This document shows, one piece after another, positions 1 through 12,110 of a DNA stretch of 64,000 nt. Both the position numbers and the translations under genes were made by a program. The DNA lies in assembly GCA_037349315.1 (NCBI GenBank), contig JBAIAC010000030.1:14777501-14841500 (forward strand). The letters are read 5' to 3'. A model generated the notes under the pieces. That model worked only from the letters and a program-made list of their open reading frames with translations, was not told the DNA's origin and did no database searches. The stretch is from Chelydra serpentina (lineage: Eukaryota > Chordata > Testudines > Chelydridae). The first letter of the stretch is position 1. The number at the start of each line of letters is the position of its first letter.

Positions 1-780
1 ATAGCTCCATTGAGGTTATGGTGTAAGGTTCAACTAAGAGTAAGGGTATCAGAATTTGGCCTCAAGTGAGATTTCCCTTCACTACCTTGGAACATTGGTA
101 TAGTTTAACTTGGAATTACAATAAGTGCCAAGAAGATAAAATTGTTGCACCTTGGGGGACAATAGATAAAGTACAGAAATGGAGCAACGGTGAAGTCGTA
201 GAACAAGTAAAATCTTATGTGTACCTAGGAAGCTTAATCAGTGCCGGTGGCTCCATCAAGGATGAGGTATAAAAAGATGTGCATTAGCTACAAAGGCTGC
301 AGAGAAGTTGATGAAATTATGGATTGATAAAAACATTACATTTGGCACCAAAGTGAAAATTTATGAAACCCCCTACTAACAGTATTACTCTATGGTCTGA
401 AAACAGCTGCATTAAATGAAACAGACATCAGAAGGCTGGAGGCAGTAGAGATGAGAGTTCTTTGGAAGATGGCAGGTGTAAAGTGGAATAATATTATAGC
501 AAATGAAAAAGCTAGAAGGTGAGTAGCATGTGGATACAGGATTGGCTTCAACTGAAAAGATTGTGACAGTGTGGACACAATAGAAGACAGATGATAGTAT
601 GGCAAAGAAAATAATGTGAACACAACCAAAGTCAATCAGACTGAGAGGCCGGCCACTGATTAAATGTCAGGATGTTGTATGCAGGGACATGACCAGGCTG
701 GACTTAATGGCAGAACAAGCCATGGCCATAAATGAATGGTGACCACCTACTGTATCCCATATCTATAAAGATGCTTTGTG
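1..780 (+). mobile_element. Decayed non-LTR retrotransposon (LINE) 3' fragment
   Basis: Broken reading frames resemble the C-terminal end of a LINE reverse transcriptase. One frame (66-272) has the thumb-type motif YVYLGSLISAGGSIKDEV. About 110 bp on come LYGLKTAALNETDIRRLEA and MRVLWKMAGVKW, and near 640-745 RGRPLIKCQDVVCRDMTRLD followed by AMAINEW. These match, in order, the conserved tail of RTE-like and related endonuclease-bearing LINEs. Stops and frameshifts separate the blocks, so nothing is functional. The 5' end is beyond the window edge. The clade is unassigned; the order of motifs is the evidence. Confidence 0.6.
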
Positions 781-3700
781 ATGAGTAGTGATTCCCCTAT
801 TGCAGCCACCCCTATGAATACTTTAATATAGTTCACTGTATATTATTGTTACAAAAGCAGATTTAACACAGGTATTTGGGATCATTAATTGGTCTTATGA
901 GCTGTAAGATCACAACAAAGTATGCAGTACATACTGTGCTGGAAAACCTGCTGACTGTAATACCACAAATAGCCAACTGGCTCTTAACATGATATACACA
1001 TTGCACTATTTAGCTCTAGCAGTTTTGACTGGAGTGTAACTTAAATGCAACTGTTGTAGCCTGAAAATATGTCCATGTCCATCAGGGCAAATGTGGAAAT
1101 ACAGTTGACCTATTTCAAAGTTTTTATTCCAAAGACAGGTGAGAAATGATGAAGTCCACTGAAAACAATGTTACATTCTGCTGGGCTCTGTAATTAAGGG
1201 AAATTATAGAACTTACTTTGTTGATATAGTGGAATGTAACACTGTTGTATGTATTAGTAAATTCTCTCTGTGTAGGTAGATGCAGTGAGTAACTATACTT
1301 ACTGCCGTGTAGTTCTAGGCCACAAGATGGCTCCAAGCACATGCATTCAGGGCCTAATAAATTTTCAGCATGTGCAATTGACATAATTTCATTAAATGAG
1401 GAATAGTGAAATACACTGATACTTAACTGTTCGGAATAACTGTCTAGGCATAATCATGAAACAGCTATAGACATTTATACAGTAACTAAAGAGAAATGTT
1501 AACAGTTTTCTTGTATAGAGGTTTAAATATGATATTCATACAAGATAATTACATGATTACATCAAAAGACAGTTTGTAATTCTTCTGAGCTGTATTCTTT
1601 GAAGTTTCTTTTGCCCATTAGAGCCCTCTTTAAGGTAAGAAACCATCACTAATAGACAGAATCGTAGTTATTTAGGCACCAAACCCTCAATAGTTGCACT
1701 TGGCATATCCAGACCAAAAGCCAAATTCCAGCTGCCGTGTGCATCAAAACATTTTCTACCTTGATTCTGGTTCCCTGTACAAAAGTCCTTCATGGCCAGA
1801 GTAATAGAGGAGATATTCTAAGGTAATGTCTAGAGTTAAGGGTTATGTAGTATATATACCTGTGTCTGTGCAATGCAATGTATACACTCTATGATCCGGC
1901 TGTGGCAATTGAGTGTCTCTACCTGAACAGGCTATTCTTATTCCTAGCAGGAAAAAAACTCTGTGTGTGAGGTAGTGGTAGATTTACAGCCAGAATAGAG
2001 GTGTTTTTTTCAATGATGTGCCCATTTCAAAACCATCTCCATAAGGAGACAGCTATCCTGAACTATGCAAAAATGTATATACTGCAAGAACATGCAGCCC
2101 AAGAAACAGGTTTTATGCAAAATTAATTTGCTAGATACATAAATAAACTTGTATGCACAGCAGACAAAAATCACCTGATAGTGTCTTAAAAAGTTCTGTC
2201 CTGTGGGAATTCTGTAACTACATAGAAGTCTTTAGCTAACTCAGTAGGCTAAATCCCTCAGTAATGTAAACTGTGAAAGTTGGAGGTACAGCTTGTTTGC
2301 TGCCACTTCTCCTAGAAGAGATCCCTAGCGATTCTTCAGTCCTGATTACCACATATGTCAATCAGCACTGGAGGGAGTAATAATGTCAGGATGGCTTCTT
2401 GAGTATGTACAGGGAATCCTAAATATGAGAGGTGGGGGGATGTGAGAAAGAGAGTGAGGTTCCCCCAGTGGCTGCCCAGAATTGATTGGTCAGGCAGCCA
2501 TACAGAAGAGAGTGAGGGACAGTAGTCCCAAAGTTAAAGAATGAATAGCTCCAGTCTCATTGAAGGCAAGAAGCCCAGGGAGAGAAGGGCTGCAAAATAA
2601 TGCAGTTGAAAGATGTGAGTTTGGTTCATCGGGACATTTTCTTTGTTTCTAACCTGTCGGGGCTCACCCCAGCAATTTTTTGCTTTAAGTGTCAAATTCA
2701 AACAGACCTAATGCTCAAAGAAAAACTCATTTTGCATCTAAACTGTTAAGATTTGTTTGATTCAAATGAAAAGCTTGGCCCAAGTTCACTGAAAATATTC
2801 TCAAATCTTGTAACCAAGGAATGACTTATATAGGTCTGAAAGGTCTCCCATGAGATATTCGTCCATAAACATAAGGCTTTAGCCAGAAATAAATGATGTG
2901 AAGAAACGTATTCCACATTTTCCATCATTTTCACTGCTTATAGTTCTGGTTTTGATAAATAACCTGAAATAACAGATGGCACATTGTGTTAGGACTTTTC
3001 ATCTACAAGGCTATGCACAAAGTTCATTCCCAGGCTACAGTGACAAAATTGTTCTAGGATGCATGTGAAATGAGTTGGTGGCGGCATTCCAGTTCCTAAC
3101 ACCTGGGTATTCACATCACTTAACGTCACCATCTCCGATCCTGGTCTTGCACTGAGAAGGTGTGGGTGGATTCTTGCGGCCCTACCTTGACTTCAAGGCT
3201 CTAGGTGGACACAGGGATCTGCCTGCACACTTCTCAATGCAGGGCCAAGGTCTCAATTTGCACTTATTGGTACCCTTGTCGGCAAGCTCACCTTAGAGGC
3301 CTAGGGCAGGGCTAAGAAATCCCTCTTACCCCTCAAGATGGTCCCTTAACTCAAGGTTCAAACACATTAGCATGGTAGTGTAAGGAAATTTACATTGCTA
3401 CTGCCCAAGCGGTCCCTGTTCTGTGTATAAACTGGCCTTGAATTTCTAGTGCTATCAATCCTTTTCACCATCATTAAAATCACTAACTGTATAATGGGAG
3501 AGGAAAGGACAGAAAGTAGACTGGAAAAATGCTCAACCTTCAGACTACAGAATTTTTCAACAAAAAGTTTTTCTGTTAAAAAATGCTGGTTCAATTAACC
3601 AAAACTTGGCATGGTAAAAGGACAGTTTTTGATTATTTTTTTTTCTAAACATTTTCATGGAAAAGTTTTGAAGTTGTTAAAATGTGATATTTTAATGTTT

Positions 3701-4425
3701 GCAAAGTGAAAAGTTCAATTATCTTGGTTCAAAATGACTTTTTGTTTTAAAAATCTAAGTTAATTTACAGTTTAAAAATTGTGTTTCAAAATTAAAAAAG
3801 GTCAACATAAAAATGAAATACTTCAACTGACCCAAACCTATTTGTGTTTTTTGGAAATGTTTAGTTTGTGAAATTTTTTGAGATTTTATATTTTTGTTCT
3901 AGTTTGGGATGGGATTTTTTTTTTTCAAAATCTTGAACATTTTCCTAGGACAGGAAAATCGTTTCCCATCCAGCTTTACTTAGGACTTAGTTCCTCAGAT
4001 GAAAAATCTTTCACAGTTATGATCTCCCATGTTTATAGCCCCGCAGTGTGGACAAGGATGTAGTCATTTCTATTTAGTGATGGGATATTAGCAGAAACCA
4101 AGGGGTCAAATACAGGAACAATTCAATTGAAACCAATTAAATCTGCTTACAGCAAGGCTGAATTTGGCATATGAACTTTAATGACAACCTTGTGGTGTTA
4201 CCCCAAAATCAATGCTAGAGGAATCTGACAACAAAACTTTTGGCATTATAATGAATGATATCAGAGTGTGTTTAAATCCTCATCACATATAACTGCAATA
4301 CTGTTAAAGAACTTCTGTGTATGGTGCTTCCAATTTAGAAGAAGTCAATTTACTGAGAAACAACACCTTGTCAGCTGCAGAGATATGAAGAGAGAGAGAA
4401 AATGGAAATCAGAATATTTGCATAG
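781..4425. other. Intergenic DNA without a recognisable gene
   Basis: No frame longer than about 86 residues is open and none resembles a known protein. Around 3545-3960 lies an AT-rich stretch with runs of T and A and repeated AAAATT/AATTTT words, which looks like an old decayed interspersed repeat. Around 3060-3350 is a moderately GC-rich segment I could not assign. Nothing else is supportable. Confidence 0.5.
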
Positions 4426-4430
4426 CCCTC

Positions 4431-5553
4431 TGTGACGGGTTGGGGCCACAGAGACCTGCTTGGTGCTGCCACCTGGTGTGCCAAGGCTACTTCTGCCCCT
4501 GCTTCCAGGCCTTTTCCAGCTTGGGACTCCCGAATCCTGTCTGTTTTGAGCCAGATTCCACTGATCTGCTGCAAACACAGACCCAGGTCCGAACCAAGTC
4601 CACTCACCACTGTAAGGCCCCTGGAAGCGCTCTTGCCTTTGACACCCAGCTGCTCAACTCCAAGGAGGCTCAAACCCTTAATAAATCCGTTTTACCCTGT
4701 ATAAAGCTTATACAGGGTAAACTCATAAATAGTTCGCTTTCTATTACAAAGATAGAAAGATATGCACAACTGTTTGCGTTCCCCCAGGTAACAACTCAAC
4801 TCTGGGAAACTTAATAAGTAAAAAGTGATTTTAATAAGTACAGAAAATAGGATTTAAGTGATTTCAAGTAGTAACAGACAGAATAAAGTGAATTACCGAA
4901 TAAAATAAAAGAGAACACGCAGTTCTATGTCTAATCACCCTGTGTACAGATAAACCCCTCACTAGGTCCAGTAAACAGGCTATCTTCCTTCTAGCCTGGG
5001 CCCAGCAATCACTCACCCCCCTAATGTCTTTGTCCTTTGTTCAGTCTCTTTCAGGTCTCCTTGGGGGGTGGAGAGTTTCTTCCTTTAGCCAGCTGAAGAC
5101 AAAATGGAAGGGTCTTGCAAGGGCTTTTATAGCCTCTCTTCCTCTCCCTGCGTAGGATCCAGTTGCCCTGGAGTTTTGGGGTCACATGGGCAAGTCACCT
5201 GCCCATGCGCCCTAACCAGTCTAACCAGTTGCATTCCAGACCTGGCCCCAATGTGGATTGGGGTCTGCAAAGTCTTTTGTCTGTCAAGTGCTCACATTTA
5301 ACAGGCATTCTTTGCTCCAAAGATGATCCCATGCACTTACAAAGGCTATGTACAAAACCAGCAAATATAAAACCAATCTTCATAACTCCAACTACAACAA
5401 TGATACATGCATACAAACAGGAGGAGTAAATTCAGTAGGTCATAACTTTCACAGAGATATGTAACATGGCACATGTAGCATAAAACATATTTTAGTTACA
5501 TATATACATTTATAAGCATCTCCCCATAAAGTTTTACGGGGAACACCATCACA
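4431..5553 (+). mobile_element. Solo LTR, 1.12 kb, with 5-bp target duplication CCCTC
   Basis: The segment begins TGTGACGGG and ends CATCACA, so it has TG...CA ends within a short inverted terminal TGTGA/TCACA. It is flanked on both sides by CCCTC (4426-4430 and 5554-5558), a 5-bp target-site duplication typical of LTR retrotransposon or endogenous retrovirus integration. It contains no gag, pol or env, so it is best explained as a solo LTR left by recombination. Near 4691-4722 it carries a near-perfect palindrome with 14-bp arms (TTTACCCTGTATAA and its complement) around a 3-bp spacer, overlapping a TATAAA. Open frames inside it (for example 4440-4814) are chance ORFs. The turtle LTR family is recalled, not tested. 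Confidence 0.75.
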
Positions 5554-5558
5554 CCCTC

Positions 5559-6431
5559 AATTGTAAACAAGAGTATCCATTTCATTTTATTTTATTTAGT
5601 TATCTGTTTATTGTTATTGTGATTGATCTGTTTTTGATTCTGCTCTAAGACTGGGGAAGATAAGACAAATCCTCCCCTGAATGAACCCAAATATTGATAC
5701 CTCAAAACTCCCTCTCCTGTAGATAGATTTGGTGAAACCACAAAGAACTGCTGGGAGCACAGCACTGAGGCAATAATACTAAAGCGAAGACTGAAAGAGC
5801 TGTTTGATTCTGACTCCCTATGTCACTTACAGCAGTTAGCGTTCCATTGGGGTTGAACTATCTTATTCTTGCTTTCTGCTCAAAGGTGATTTTTTTAAAG
5901 TAATTATATTTACTATATACATTGCAGTCATGGACCAGGACTCCACTATGCTAGGTGCACACAGAATAAAAAAAAAGATGGTCCCTGTCCCAAAGAGCTT
6001 CGAATCTAAATATAATCAAAATCCACAGAACTGCTTTAAATTATTCAAGCATGAAGAAAAGTCACATTTCACAGCATAAGATATTTTCACTTAGTTACCA
6101 CTCCTTCCTTTTCCAACCCCATTTTGAAACTACAAAACGTGTAATCCCCATTCATTTTATTAGCCATCTTTTGTTTTCAGTACAATAATCATAATAATGA
6201 GTTACACAGTGGCATACATTTTTAAGCAGAAACCCTTGGGCAGGCACAATGACAAGGAAAATACATTACTCAAGATACCACTGATAACTTGGATGCCTGT
6301 TTAATCTACAGCAATGTGAGTGGAAAGACTCCCATTGACTTCAATGGGCTTTAATTCAGGCTCTCTGGCTTTTTACTCCTTTGCAATGATGTGGAGATGA
6401 GAGTAGCTTTGAAATAATAAACTTCATTCAG
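5559..6431. repeat. Intergenic DNA with a short SINE-like relic near 5925-6012
   Basis: No gene is seen. The stretch near 5925-6012 has the wording of a widespread amniote repeat: a 'ggtccctgtcccaaagagc' block followed by an 'atcta' tail. Comparable blocks occur near 31,170-31,250 and 37,545-37,590. Around 6315-6360 is a palindromic word group (actcccattgacttcaatgg) that recurs many times in this window. Both are old and imprecise at their edges. Confidence 0.4.
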
Positions 6432-6436
6432 AATTC

Positions 6437-7485
6437 TGGGTGTTCTGATCTATGATTCACCTTGTTACCCTCCTTGCCTCCAGAGACAGAAAGATTTGCT
6501 TGTGCTTGACTGGATGTCAGCTCCCTGATATCACCAGTCTGTTAGTCTACTACTAGACCAGTCTGTTAGCCACCCCAACAATCTCATCTACTGTTACTGT
6601 CACCAGTCTGTTAGCCACCCCAATCTCCCCGAGTCCTTCTGGAAGCAGCCCCTTGTAGTATCCAGCCCCTGAGAATGGACATTCACAGAAATTACCAGGT
6701 TTGCTGTCCCCAAGAGAACAGTATATACACAACTTGGGTGGTACAACTCAGGATCAGGTCCTTAAAAACATCATAGCACTGAGATATAATTATAGTGAAA
6801 ACAATCATAAGTTTCTTATCAAAAGCTAAGATTTAAGAGATAGTAAATAAGATTAATAGAATCAGAAATTGTTACATATAAAACAAAAACATAAAACGCA
6901 AACCTGAGTCTACACTTATCATTAGTTATCTTTCCTATATTATAAAGTAGATTTCCCCCCAAGGATTCAGTCTTTCATGGAGCTAGCTGGTTTTCAGTTA
7001 GCCAGGATTCGTGAATATCAGTGAATGGATAACAAAATGTTTTTTTGCTTTTCCTTTTTGTCCACAGTCAGCATGACTCTCCCTCCCCACTCCATGGTTC
7101 CCTTCCTGGTGTGCTGGCTTCAAGTTGCCTTTCACATTTTCATGTTGATTCCATATGTAAAACAGGGCTTTGATTGTGTTGGCTTACTATGAACCAAGGC
7201 AGATAGGCGATTCTACATTCCTTTGTCAGGTAAAACCTGCTTGTCCTCCCTGCCTAGGACACAGATTTAAAAAATATTTTTAGTACATATACACAACTCC
7301 TTAAATATCATCCGTACATACATCTCACAGCAATTATGAGAATTGGTACTTCACATAATATTCTTTATAGATAAATATTAGGAAAGTGGTGTGCTCGGTA
7401 CAGTGAGTTTGTCAGACCTGTTGTGAGTTGCTGACACTGGTAGTGAACCCTTTACCAGCTGGCACCAATGGGGTTCTGTCTCATA
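6437..7485 (+). mobile_element. Solo LTR (family A, copy 1), 5-bp target duplication AATTC
   Basis: This 1.05-kb block begins TGGGTG and ends TCATA (a decayed ...CACA). It is flanked by AATTC at 6432-6436 and 7486-7490. Its middle third shares long word order with the element at ~8973-10535: the 'attcacagaa-ttac' block, 'caactcagga', 'atcaaaa...gattcaa/ttaag', and 'ggttacatataaaacaaaa'. Both are therefore copies of one LTR family in the same orientation. The motif ccagtctgttag recurs three times at about 6534, 6560 and 6603. No internal retroviral genes lie next to it. Confidence 0.65.
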
Positions 7486-7490
7486 AATTC

Positions 7491-8940
7491 CTTTGGGAAT
7501 CGGGAATTGTCCAACTGTGAGAATGTAGCTTCCAATTCTTCATGGAAAACAAACTCTGATTTTCATCTGTCAAAGATCAGGAAAAAAATGGTATTGATTA
7601 TCCTGCAGACTGGATAATCTTCTTGCTTCTCATGAGTTATTGTACATGGCAGTGATTTAATTCTCCTCTGGCACAGAAAGTTTCAAAATATGTAGGATGG
7701 TGATGGTGTTGTCATTAAATAATCCAAGCATAGTAGGTCTATGGTTTGCTTCTTGGCCTACATAACTACCAATGTGTAATTATCTAACTATATAAGAGCA
7801 GAAAAGTTAGATTTTCTACAACTTTTTCAAAGGATCTCGAATTTCTCTGGGCTCCATTATAAAAGAGAGAAACCTTCTAGCCATCAGTCCATGAAAGCTC
7901 TAAGGGATGCAGAGCTATTGCAGGGCCTGGGAATGAGTCAGACTACATTGTATTACTGAGAAACATTTACTTTTTAGAAGCCCAGGAATGTTGCACTCAC
8001 TTAGGTTATGGTCAGCAAAATGATTCTGTAAAACTAGAATCTAGATGGGCCATGTTAAGGGCTGAACTGTGCTGGGTCTTGGTGCAGGTGCACAGTTGTG
8101 AGAAAGACACCAGGATCTTCCATCTTTGTCCTCCAAGGAGGAGCCAAGTACAGTTAGAGACTGCGGCCATTCCTGAGCAAAGGGACCGAGTGGGGTGAGC
8201 CCTGTTACGAGCACCGGTAGCCTGATAGCCACTCTAAAAGAAGAAGAGATAAGTTGGGATCTTGACCTGATCCCTACACCATACTAGCTAGCTCCAGCGT
8301 GAGAAAAACACATGCTGCACTCCTTTTTAGGACTGGGCAATGCCCAAGCTCCCACAGCAAGTTGAGGAGCTCCAAGAGGCATAGAGATTTTCAGAGGCAC
8401 AATGCCTGTAGGAAAATCATGCTGGTGCAGGGGGACTTTGCACTGCTCCTAATTCAAGACTGTGGCTTAATGACTCAATGTCAACTTTATTATATATCCC
8501 CACCAATTGTCCCTATATCTAATTTGCGTGATTGAAAAGTCAGAACAAGTTAAATCCAGATTCTAGCACTACAAGTTCAACTTGGTATCAGAAAACCAAT
8601 CTGAGATATTTAACTGTAAAGATTTTGGAATCAGACTTTAACAAACAGATAACTGCAGTAGGACAACTTTTATTTCATTTAAAAATTGTTATTTTATGTT
8701 CAAATAAAGGTTGACTAACCCCAAATAAAGACATATAGATAATACGCTGGTGAGAAAAAAGAACCCTTGTGGTGTACAAAGAACTCCCCCCAGGCAGTAA
8801 CGAAGGTAAGGATAGGAAGTAGCTGCAGGTGAATGAGATAAATATGTTTAGTTCCAAATATTACAAGGGCGGGGGGGAGGGAAGAAGAAAGGAAAAAAGA
8901 GGAAAAAATACAAACTTTTCTTCTGCCCCCAAATCTTATA
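7491..8940. other. Intergenic DNA, no gene recognised
   Basis: Open frames here (for example 8041-8232 on the minus strand, 8299-8535 on the plus) are short, lack homology I recognise and lack codon structure. A purine-rich stretch of G and A lies at about 8868-8910. No repeat edge could be defined. Confidence 0.45.
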
Positions 8941-8972
8941 TACTTCAGGCCAGATCCTCAGTTGGTATAAAT

Positions 8973-10535
8973 TGGTATGACACTCCCCGGAGGTACCCAG
9001 GGTTATGAGACTCATGCCCATCAGCCCTTAGGGTGAGGAAGTCATGTCTGTGTCCATAGGCGCCGACTTCGTGGGTGCTCCGGGGCTGGAGCACCCATGG
9101 GGAAAAATTGGTGGGTGCTCCGCACCCACCGGCAACTCCCCGCCCGCCCCGGATCCGCGGCAAACTCACCGGAGCACCGGGAGACGTTGCGGGGCCCCGC
9201 CCCTGATGCTGGGCAACGTTGCGTCGGTGTCGGTGTCGGGGCCCGGCGTCGGGGGCGGGGCCCCGCAACGTCACCTGGCGTCGGGGGCGGGGCCTGGCGT
9301 CGGGGGCGGGGCCCCGCAACGTCACCCGGTGTCGGGGGCGGGGCCTGGCGTCGGGGGCGGGGCCCCGCAACGTCACCCGGTGTCGGGGGCGGGGCCTGGC
9401 GTCGGGGGCGGGGCCCCGCAACGTCACCCGGCGTCGGGGGCGGTGCCCAGCGTTGGAGGCGGGGCCCCGCTCCTGATGCCGGGCGTCAGCACCCACCAGC
9501 GTAACAGGAAGTTGGCGGCTGTGTCTGTGTCTGCTGTGGATCAGTTTCCTGAAACCACCAGACTCTGGCAGCACAAGCACTGCCTGCCAGGCCTCGTTCT
9601 CTCTGTACAAGCCGTGATAAGCACACATCAACCCTTGAATCCTCAGAGCTTTCCAGGCAGTGTCCAGCCCCTTTTCCACTGAACATTCACAGAATTACAA
9701 GCCTGCTGTTACCAAAGGAAAAGTAGCTTGTAAGATTCAACTCAGGATTACCGCTTAGCACTAGAGCACTTTGACATCTTTCCAATGAAAACTAGATCAA
9801 GTGTATTATCAAAAACAGAGATTCAAGTGATAATGAATAAGAATAATGGAAACAACTGGTTACATATAAAACAAAATCATAACATGCTTTTTCAGATGCT
9901 AAACTAACAGGAGTTACCCTTGCTTATCTCACCCAAAGTTCTCTCCAGCATTTTCAACCAAGCCTGGTAGCGCATTTTCTTCATGAAAGAGGATACTCAA
10001 TCTGTTCACTTCCTAGGTGAAGGATGACAGGGTATCTTCTTTGTGCCCCAGATATACTAGAGCAAATCTTTGATATGCATCTTAAGATAAGATTCTCTTA
10101 CCCCCTCCCCACCCCACCCCACCCATTGTTTGCTTCTTCCTGTTACTTTTCTCTCTCTTATGTTTTTCACAATCCTTCAGTAGCGTTCAGTTCAGATGGG
10201 TGGGAAGAGACTCATTGTGAAATAATACAATAGTTAACTGACATGTAAACAACCAGATAGATAAACATGACAGAAGACCTTCTTTTCACCTTTGCTGGTG
10301 ACCAGTCCCTAACAGAGACTTTAACAAAAATAATTTTCAAGGTATATACGTGACTCCTTAACCAACTTACACACATGAGTTTCACAATGATATTGATGAC
10401 CAGAGCAACCCCAGTTTTTCGTTGAGACCTCACATGACAATCTTTGGTGAACTAGAATGTACATGACAGACTAAGAAATCCCTGTAACTCCTCTGCACCC
10501 CCTTATCAGTTGGCATTAAGAGGTTCTTGCATCAC
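8973..10535 (+). mobile_element. LTR (family A, copy 2), interrupted by a GC-rich MITE
   Basis: Flank material beginning TGACACTCCCCGG (8978) and continuing after the MITE (from 9532) forms one LTR of about 1.09 kb when the MITE and one target duplication are removed. Its body aligns by eye with 6437-7485. The 3' end is near GCATCACA (10536). Boundaries are ambiguous by a few bases: a start at 8973 with an end at 10534 would give TAAAT/CAAAT as an imperfect target duplication. There is no coding interior, so it is a solo LTR or a lone terminal fragment. Confidence 0.55.
9055..9523 (+). mobile_element. GC-rich hAT-like MITE (family B, copy 1)
   Basis: The element begins CATAGGCGCCGACTTCG and ends AGTTGGCGGCTGTG, which is the inverted terminal sequence with two or three substitutions. 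It is flanked by an exact 8-bp duplication TCTGTGTC (9047-9054 and 9524-9531), the size expected for hAT transposases. Next to the left end is a hairpin (GTGGGTGCTCC / GGAGCACCCA around a short loop). The interior is an array of ~51-bp GC-rich units built from GGCGTCGGGGGCGGGGCC and CCCCGCAACGTCACC. It encodes nothing; the long GC-rich frames across it are tandem-repeat artefacts. It interrupts an older LTR. Confidence 0.8.
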
Positions 10536-10724
10536 AAATAGCTTAGCTTTGTTGAAGTCAATGGAGCTGTCCAATTCCCATCACTACAGTTTGTGTGGAA
10601 TTGTAGCATAGTCAGGAAGTATTACATTACAATCCTGCAATCTCTTGCTTATTTGAGTAGTCTCACTGGAGTTGATGAAACTATTCACATAAGTAAGGAT
10701 TAGTATAGTATGGCCATCCAACAT

Positions 10725-12110
10725 CTTGACGGATGAAAGGAAACACGATGAAATCAGTCTGTCAATGGTGCTTGACAGTAGTGTGGGGGAAGAGCCCAGT
10801 GCCCGAGCGGCAGACCTTCCCACAGTGGCTACAGGTCTACTCGCCAGATGGAGGTTGGAGCATACTCTGCTTCCTGGCTTGCCTGTGGGCTTCAGCCTGG
10901 GCTCTCTGATGGCTCTCCATGGTGACTGCACCAGTCTTAACCCAGCTTCTCTTTCTTGAGACCTTGCTTGACTTTGTCGCTGTATCAAAGCTTTGGCCTG
11001 CCTCTGCGTCGCAGGCAGTTCTTGAGTTGGCTATAGACCACAGCCTCCAGCAGATGATCTTGAGACATATGCTCCACTTTTCCCCGTCAGCGAAGCATGT
11101 GAGTATCCAGCATACTCTATACAGACTGTAGGCCGGTTCTCTCAAGGATCTCGTTGTTAGTGATCCATTGGTCCCAAGTGACTCCAAGGATTTTTCTGAG
11201 ACAGTGAAAGTGGAAGCTGTTCAATCGCTGCTCCTACTTGGAGTACATGACCCAGCTTTCACAGCTGTAAAGGAGGATACTTAGGACATAAGCTTGTGAT
11301 AAATGGACACGTTCAGGGTTAGCAGCTTGTCGCTCCAGATACGTGAGGTAAGTTTGCCAAAGGTGACAGCTTTGCCGATTCTCATATTAAGTTCTCTATC
11401 AAGGCTAAGAGAGCTGGTTAAAGTTGAGCCAAGATAGCAGAAGTGATCCACGTTGTCTAGCGCTTCATTATTGACATAGATTTGAGGTGGGACGTAGGTG
11501 CCCCGTGAATATGACTTCTGTTTTTTGATATTGATTACCATGCCGAAATTGATACATGCATCAGAGAACTTATGATCTGTAATTCATAATACATAATACA
11601 GCATGATCTGTAATTCATCAGGTGAGTTAAGAGACGAATGCAGCATCATTTGTGAAGAGCAGATCCTGAACAGTGAGTTGGGTGACATGCCTTTTGCTCT
11701 GAAATTGTCTGATGTTGAACAAGCTGACATTCGTCTTCGATTCAATTAATGCTCCAGACTGAACGTTTCCAAAAGCATACTTAAGACGAATAGAGAAAAA
11801 GATGCCAAAGCCATAAAGACACACTCTTGCTTTATGACAGTATCAGTGCTAAACTCATTGCAAACAATGCTAACCACATTGAAGGCCTTTTGAAGGTCGA
11901 CAAATGCTACATAGAAGAGAGCCTGTGGTTCACGGCTTTTTTCTTGCAACAAGTGCATTGTAAAGGACATATCAGTCATGGAGTGTCCAGCTCTGAACCT
12001 GCACTGGCTCTCAGGATAAACTCTCTCAGCAAGCACCTTGCCGACTACACTGAGCAAAGATATCCCTCAGTAGTTGTTTCCCCTTTATTTTTGTATAAAG
12101 TAATTGTGTT
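10725..12110 (-). mobile_element. Old, broken LINE reverse transcriptase copy
   Basis: Read on the minus strand this is a decayed relative of the LINE at 40531-44392. Matching blocks include LSVVGKVLAERVYPESQCRF, then FRAGHS, FVDLQKAF, DLLFTNDAAF (degenerate active-site box, N-D in place of A-D-D), and CYLGSTLTSSLSLDRELNMR followed by IGKAVTFGKL. Reading frames change many times, and the endonuclease part is absent or unrecognisable. A 14-bp word (gatctgtaattcat) is duplicated at about 11,575 and 11,603, a local tandem duplication. The ends are estimated from where similarity fades. Confidence 0.7.

Noticed and set aside
4345..4814. Four overlapping frames of 77-124 codons
   Set aside because: They lie inside or across the edge of a solo LTR and overlap on both strands; none resembles a protein.
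9044..9682. Several overlapping frames of 85-244 codons rich in R, G, P and A on both strands
   Set aside because: They are produced by the GC-rich tandem array of a MITE; all frames are open because the unit lacks stops, and target duplications show it is an insertion.
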